Origin: Chlamydiota bacterium | GTDB lineage: Bacteria; Chlamydiota; Chlamydiia; Chlamydiales; JAAKFR01 | Direction of reading: 5' to 3' | NCBI GenBank assembly: GCA_021772455.1 | Contig: JAJFLY010000015.1 | Location: 1-64,000 of the forward strand | Length of the DNA: 64,000 nucleotides | Shown here: one piece after another, positions 60,493 through 64,000 of the stretch | Position numbering within the stretch: the stretch's first letter is position 1 | How the letters are laid out: every line of letters begins with the position of its first letter | Made by a program: the position numbers and the translations under genes | Notes under the pieces: generated by a model | What the model was told of the DNA's origin: nothing | Seen by the model: only the letters and a program-made list of their open reading frames with translations | Databases searched by the model: none

Positions 60493-61172
60493 CTCTTTTT
60501 TTCACTCTTCTTCCTATTTATTTATTTGGGAATGTCCATTGCGCCGGGATGTGTGGCCCTTTGATGATGTTGCTTGCGAAAAACCGCTACCGGTGGGCCT
60601 ATTTTGCTGGTCGTCTTGTTTCGTACAGCCTTGCAGGCTTGCTTTCGGCCGAAATTGGCATGTTTTTTTTCCAAACGCTTGCTCACTACCACCTCTCGGC
60701 GTTTCTCTCAATCGTGTTTGGGGTGACAATTATGAGTTTGGCCTTTTTCACTCTCTTTAAACTTCCCTTCCCCGGCTCTAAGTGGCTGGCAAGAAAAACG
60801 GGGCGTCTCTCCGCGCTTTTCACAAAACTCTTGGGTGTTTATGGCCCCTATCCGGTTTTTTTATTCGGTGTGTGCACGCTGCTACTTCCGTGCGGACAAA
60901 CACTTGTTGTATTCTCTGCGTGCGCACTGGAAGCGAAACCGCTTGTTGGGCTTATGAACGGATTTGTATTTGCGCTACTCACCTCTCCCTCTTTGATTGT
61001 AAGCATGGGCGCCTTTAAAAAGGTGCGTCATTCCTATCACTTGTGGATAGGGTGTGCCACTCTCGCTGTTGGCTTTCTCGCTATTTTTCGAGGCTTGGCC
61101 GATCTCGATTTTATTACACATTTCATCCTCAACCCCAATGCCTCTTCTCATTACCACATAGTCCTTTACTAG
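60489..61172 (+). CDS. DsbD_2/TauE-SafE-like membrane protein
   Basis: 227 residues with about six helices. GNVHCAGMCGPLMMLLAK at the start and CTLLLPCGQTLVVFSACALE in the second half are the paired Cys/Pro motifs of the cytochrome-c-biogenesis/UreH-like transmembrane family (H-C-x-G-M-C-G and LLPCG). Such proteins carry reducing equivalents or metal ions (copper or nickel) across the membrane. It is co-translated with the 50-residue protein before it. Confidence 0.82.
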   Translation: MTLFFTLLPIYLFGNVHCAGMCGPLMMLLAKNRYRWAYFAGRLVSYSLAGLLSAEIGMFFFQTLAHYHLSAFLSIVFGVTIMSLAFFTLFKLPFPGSKWLARKTGRLSALFTKLLGVYGPYPVFLFGVCTLLLPCGQTLVVFSACALEAKPLVGLMNGFVFALLTSPSLIVSMGAFKKVRHSYHLWIGCATLAVGFLAIFRGLADLDFITHFILNPNASSHYHIVLY

Positions 61173-61269
61173 GTTTGCTAAGAGTAAATTAATTTTTGTT
61201 GAAGAAATTGCAAGGATGAGCGTAGTCTGGGAATCCGTTTGAAACACCATTCTAAGAGGTTGAATAACC

Positions 61270-62070
61270 ATGAAAAAACTTTTCACACTTTTACTCGCTT
61301 GCTGCGCTACATATGCTTTTGCTTACGCCCCTCCGGTATTTGAGGAGGCTGAAGAAGATGGCGATGATACTGAATGCAGCATTTTTGCTCCGATCCCCTT
61401 TGCCTCTAATGAATCTTTTTTTGAAGAAGTTGATGAAGACCAAGATTCTAACAACGAGTGTGACGAGTGCGACAATGACGAATGCCAGGATGATGGCTCC
61501 AACGTCACCATGGATGACGATGAAGAAGAAGATGACGAAATAGCCCAATACAATAGCCAAGATGAAGTGATAGACAATTTTGATATACGTTGCACTGCAT
61601 TTGGCAACACAAAAGACGAACTAAGCTTCGGTCAGTGGGGGCGCTATAAGGCTAACTTCGGATTAGAAAAGCTTTTTCTTCGCTTCCCAGCTAAACCAAC
61701 TATCACTCAAAGCAACTCTCTTTTGACAGCTTACGCCTACGATTACGCCGTTATGTACTCTTTTAATGGATACTTTCCACCTGTTGGCAACATCGATCCA
61801 ATCGTCTGGTTCGATCAAATTCTATATAATTATGATGTCACAAGGTACCCTTATAACCTGATTAGCCACGAGATTTTTCAAGCCGACAATGGCGACTGGA
61901 TCATGGATTATGTCGTGCATGACTACGGACAAGGCTTTATCATTAAAGCACGCGCTGTTGTTACACCATATAATGGATATACACTTCAATGTGTGAAGCC
62001 AATTGGGGCAAAAGACTTTTTTGATTATTTCTTAGAGAACTTGTTTCTCAAGTGTGAATATCAAGATTAA
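61270..62070 (+). CDS. Secreted protein with a highly acidic N-terminal region, unknown function
   Basis: 266 residues. After a signal peptide (KKLFTLLLACCATYAFA) comes an Asp/Glu-rich region to about residue 95 with several Cys (NNECDECDNDECQDD, DDDEEEDDE). The C-terminal part of about 160 residues is aromatic-rich and folded-looking (YDYAVMYSFNGYFPPVG, NGDWIMDYVVHDYGQGF), ending FLKCEYQD. The acidic part may bind cations. No family recognised. A perfect terminator follows at 62116. Confidence 0.7.
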   Translation: MKKLFTLLLACCATYAFAYAPPVFEEAEEDGDDTECSIFAPIPFASNESFFEEVDEDQDSNNECDECDNDECQDDGSNVTMDDDEEEDDEIAQYNSQDEVIDNFDIRCTAFGNTKDELSFGQWGRYKANFGLEKLFLRFPAKPTITQSNSLLTAYAYDYAVMYSFNGYFPPVGNIDPIVWFDQILYNYDVTRYPYNLISHEIFQADNGDWIMDYVVHDYGQGFIIKARAVVTPYNGYTLQCVKPIGAKDFFDYFLENLFLKCEYQD

Positions 62071-62115
62071 GTAGTCATTAGTAAATAGTGCTTGATCTTA
62101 CAGTACGAAGTATAG

Positions 62116-62157
62116 AAACTCCCGAACAATATGTCATAGTTGTATCGGGAGTTTTTT
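62116..62157 (+). terminator. Rho-independent terminator directly before sthA
   Basis: AAACTCCCGA (62116–62125) pairs perfectly with TCGGGAGTTT (62145–62154), 10 bp with a 19-nt loop, followed by TTTTTTT. It ends one or two bases before the sthA ATG, leaving no room for a ribosome-binding site downstream of the hairpin. Confidence 0.88.
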
Positions 62158-62158
62158 T

Positions 62159-63562
62159 ATGGATAAATACGATCTGATCGTCATTGGAACAGGTCCAGCA
62201 GGAGAAAAGGCGGCAGTAAAAGCTGCCTATTTCGGCCACAAAGTGGCGATCATCGAAAAGCAAGCAGTCTTTGGTGGTGCTGGGGTTAATACAGGAACGC
62301 TGCCTTCCAAGACTCTCAAAGAAACTTCCCTCTACCTTTCAGGAAAATACGACAAGGGATTGTACGGCGTTGACCGCGATATTGAAGGTGATACGAGCGT
62401 TGATACCTTCATGTTTCGGAAAAATTGGATCATCAAAACTGAATCGGAAGAGGTACGCAAAAACCTTGTGAGACACGGGGTCGACATCTATCACGGGACA
62501 GCCTCTTTTGTCGATGCAAATACGGTCAACGTGAAAGGACCTAAAGAGGTCTCCTTGAAAGGAACCTATATTATCATCGCAACAGGATCTTATCCTTTTC
62601 ACCCTCCGAATATCCCCTTCGATAACGCGCGCATTCACGACTCAGATACGATTCTCAACATCACCCGCTACCCGCAGTCTTTGGCTGTTTTAGGTGCTGG
62701 TGTAATCGGATGTGAATATGCAACGATTTTCTCAACTTCGGGGACAAAAGTCTTTTTAATTAACCGAAACGATCACATTCTCCCCTTCATTGACAAAGAG
62801 GTGGTCGGTAATCTACTCGACAGCATGCAAAAGGATCAAATCGACCTGCTTTTCAACAAATCGATCGCAAAAATTGAATCCCCTGCTTCCGAAAAAGAGA
62901 TGGTGAAAGTTGAGCTGGAATCGGGAGAGATTATTCATGTTGACATGTTCTTGTACGCTGCTGGGCGCAATGGGGATACTAGAGGTTTGAATCTAGATAA
63001 AATTGGGATCGAGGTCTCTAAAAGAGAGGCTATCACTGTAAATGAAAACTACCAAACATCTGTGCCCAATATTTACGCTGTCGGAGATGTGATCGGATTC
63101 CCTGCTTTAGCGAGCACGGGGATGGATCAGGGGCGCGTAGCTGTTGCGCATATTTTTCAAACCAAAGATATCGAAGAGATTGCACCCATCCTTCCCTATG
63201 GAATCTACACGGTTCCAGAAATTTCAACCGCGGGTATATCGGAAGAAGAGGCCAAGGAACAAAAACTCTCTTTCTGCACAGGTATTGCCTATCATAAAGA
63301 TATGCCCCGTGGAAAAATCATGGGAGCACAGAGAGGTCTTTTAAAACTTGTTTTCACACGTGACGATTTGATTATTCACGGGGTCCATATTATCGGCCAT
63401 CTGGCGACAGAATTAATACACCACGGCGTGGGACTTATCGAAGAGAAGAAAACTTTACTTGATGTGATTGGAAAAGTTTATAACTACCCAACCCTGCATG
63501 ATTTGTATAAATATGCTGCGTATGATGGCCTAGGAAACCTCTCTGGCCATAAAGTGAAGTAA
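62159..63562 (+). CDS. sthA: Soluble pyridine nucleotide transhydrogenase
   Basis: 467 residues of the disulfide-oxidoreductase fold. FAD site VIGTGPAGEKAAVKAA, NAD site AVLGAGVIGCEYATIF and the second FAD motif IYAVGDVIGFPALAST. The redox-active Cys pair of lipoamide dehydrogenase is absent: the segment reads FGGAGVNTGTLPSKTL with no Cys. That loss is characteristic of SthA/UdhA, which moves hydride between NADH and NADP+. The start codon directly follows a terminator hairpin; an internal start would lose the FAD site, so ATG 62159 is kept. Confidence 0.92.
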   Translation: MDKYDLIVIGTGPAGEKAAVKAAYFGHKVAIIEKQAVFGGAGVNTGTLPSKTLKETSLYLSGKYDKGLYGVDRDIEGDTSVDTFMFRKNWIIKTESEEVRKNLVRHGVDIYHGTASFVDANTVNVKGPKEVSLKGTYIIIATGSYPFHPPNIPFDNARIHDSDTILNITRYPQSLAVLGAGVIGCEYATIFSTSGTKVFLINRNDHILPFIDKEVVGNLLDSMQKDQIDLLFNKSIAKIESPASEKEMVKVELESGEIIHVDMFLYAAGRNGDTRGLNLDKIGIEVSKREAITVNENYQTSVPNIYAVGDVIGFPALASTGMDQGRVAVAHIFQTKDIEEIAPILPYGIYTVPEISTAGISEEEAKEQKLSFCTGIAYHKDMPRGKIMGAQRGLLKLVFTRDDLIIHGVHIIGHLATELIHHGVGLIEEKKTLLDVIGKVYNYPTLHDLYKYAAYDGLGNLSGHKVK

Positions 63563-63602
63563 AGATATAGTTAAGCGCTTGATCTTTGGAGGTCTTATAA
63601 TT

Positions 63603-63641
63603 ATGGTGAACACCTATTATGAAAGGCTGGACACTTTTTAA
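63603..63641 (+). other. 12-codon upstream frame overlapping the OppA-like start
   Basis: ATG 63603 has a good GGAGGT 9 to 10 bases upstream and encodes MVNTYYERLDTF before TAA. The main ATG at 63619 lies inside it in another frame and has no ribosome-binding site of its own. Translation of the large gene may depend on the short frame. Confidence 0.3.
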
Positions 63642-64000
63642 AACTTTTTTTGCAGTTGGATTGATTACCCTTCTTGCTATGCTTTATTGGTCAACTTCAC
63701 TAATTGAAGATGATCTGAAGTCTATGCGACGGGAAATAAAACTGTTGCGCTCAGATCTATCGCGTGTAGGACAGAAAGTACAGACGCGAAACACCACGAC
63801 GACTCCTCGCATAGCGTCAATACACGCCACCCAAGAAGATCTCCCCAATCTTCTAGAAGAGGATCCCTATTTTACAGAGACTCTTCCGACAGAGTTGGGA
63901 GAAAATTTTGAACCAAAAGGCTTTCTCAAGCAGGCAAGTATTGGGAAGCCCGATACTCTCCACCCATTTAACGGATTTCGTGACGTCTCAAACATGTATC
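63619..64000 (+). CDS. Oligopeptide-binding protein (OppA/SBP family 5), N-terminal part
   Basis: Partial: 127 codons visible, running off the window end. Signal anchor TFFAVGLITLLAMLYWST at residues 10–27, a short coiled coil (LKSMRREIKLLRSDLSRV), an acidic linker, and then the family 5 motif IGKPDTLHPFNGFRDVSNMY, where bacterial peptide-binding proteins begin their mature fold. The in-frame TGA at 63607 makes ATG 63619 the first possible start. An oppA homolog (CT480) is also near hemH in C. trachomatis. Confidence 0.75.
   Translation, partial: MKGWTLFKTFFAVGLITLLAMLYWSTSLIEDDLKSMRREIKLLRSDLSRVGQKVQTRNTTTTPRIASIHATQEDLPNLLEEDPYFTETLPTELGENFEPKGFLKQASIGKPDTLHPFNGFRDVSNMY

Noticed and set aside
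63603-63641. Treating the 12-codon frame as a real protein
   Set aside because: Too short to judge; listed only as a possible regulatory frame.
1-64000. CRISPR array or cas genes
   Set aside because: No regularly spaced direct repeats or Cas-like proteins seen; the regular repeats at 36.4–38.8 kb are MORN codons within one gene.

Overview
The window looks like a chromosomal segment of a member of the Chlamydiae outside the family Chlamydiaceae (an environmental, Waddlia/Parachlamydia-like lineage). The evidence is gene order and gene families. There is a dnaB–mnmG–lplA block. There is a sdhB/sdhA/sdhC–tatD–dsbD–exbB–exbD–tolA-like–tolB–pal–LysM block in the order known from Chlamydia trachomatis (CT591–CT601). 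hemH/fliY, rsmD, a phosphoesterase and glgC (CT485–CT489 in C. trachomatis) are also present but dispersed, and there is a type III secretion chaperone. A complete de novo pyrimidine pathway, ureide-permease-like ribose/nucleoside salvage genes, a TPP riboswitch, an intein and IS remnants set it apart from the reduced Chlamydiaceae genomes. Species identity cannot be read from the sequence alone.

Layout. 1–5.7 kb: an IS982 transposase remnant ending exactly at a tRNA-Ser, then dnaB split by a large intein, a 29-residue ribosomal-type basic peptide, mnmG and lplA. 5.7–7.9 kb: an AT-rich island with a DUF234-type ATPase and fragments of two more transposases. 7.9–16.1 kb (minus strand): an ArnT-like glycosyltransferase, succinate dehydrogenase, a broken ATPase gene, tatD and dsbD. 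16.2–21.7 kb (plus): the Tol-Pal/ExbBD envelope operon, interrupted by an oppositely oriented beta-barrel gene. 21.8–23.5 kb: a tandemly duplicated pair of small membrane-protein genes. 23.4–29.3 kb: an OmpR-type response regulator, TPR proteins, an LcrH/SycD-type secretion chaperone and a large coiled-coil membrane protein next to it. 29.3–38.8 kb: a DMT transporter, a TPR–VWA–rsmD operon, an SNF-type Na+ symporter and an 806-residue MORN-like repeat protein. 39–46.2 kb: a DUF4143-type ATPase, a nucleoside hydrolase–permease–ribokinase operon, a copper-type P-ATPase and a conserved acidic protein. 46.3–47 kb: a deleted ATPase gene and a TPP riboswitch controlling a short, TGA-interrupted gene. 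47–49.1 kb: a phosphoesterase and glgC. 49.2–58.5 kb (minus): carA-carB-pyrB-pyrI-pyrC-pyrD-pyrE-pyrF, preceded by a possible attenuator. 58.6–64 kb: hemH, a solute-binding lipoprotein, a DsbD/TauE-like membrane protein, an acidic secreted protein, soluble transhydrogenase and the start of an OppA-like gene.

Functional picture. The envelope is energised and stabilised by Tol-Pal and ExbBD, with DsbD supplying reductant for periplasmic disulfides. Succinate dehydrogenase and transhydrogenase handle electrons. UMP can be made from glutamine, bicarbonate and aspartate, and a secreted nucleoside hydrolase with a permease and ribokinase can recover ribose. The LcrH-type chaperone and its neighbour point to host interaction through type III secretion. 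The most interesting unexplained items are the riboswitch with its unrecognised target, the leader/terminator arrangement before carA, the chaperone-linked membrane protein and the duplicated membrane-protein locus.
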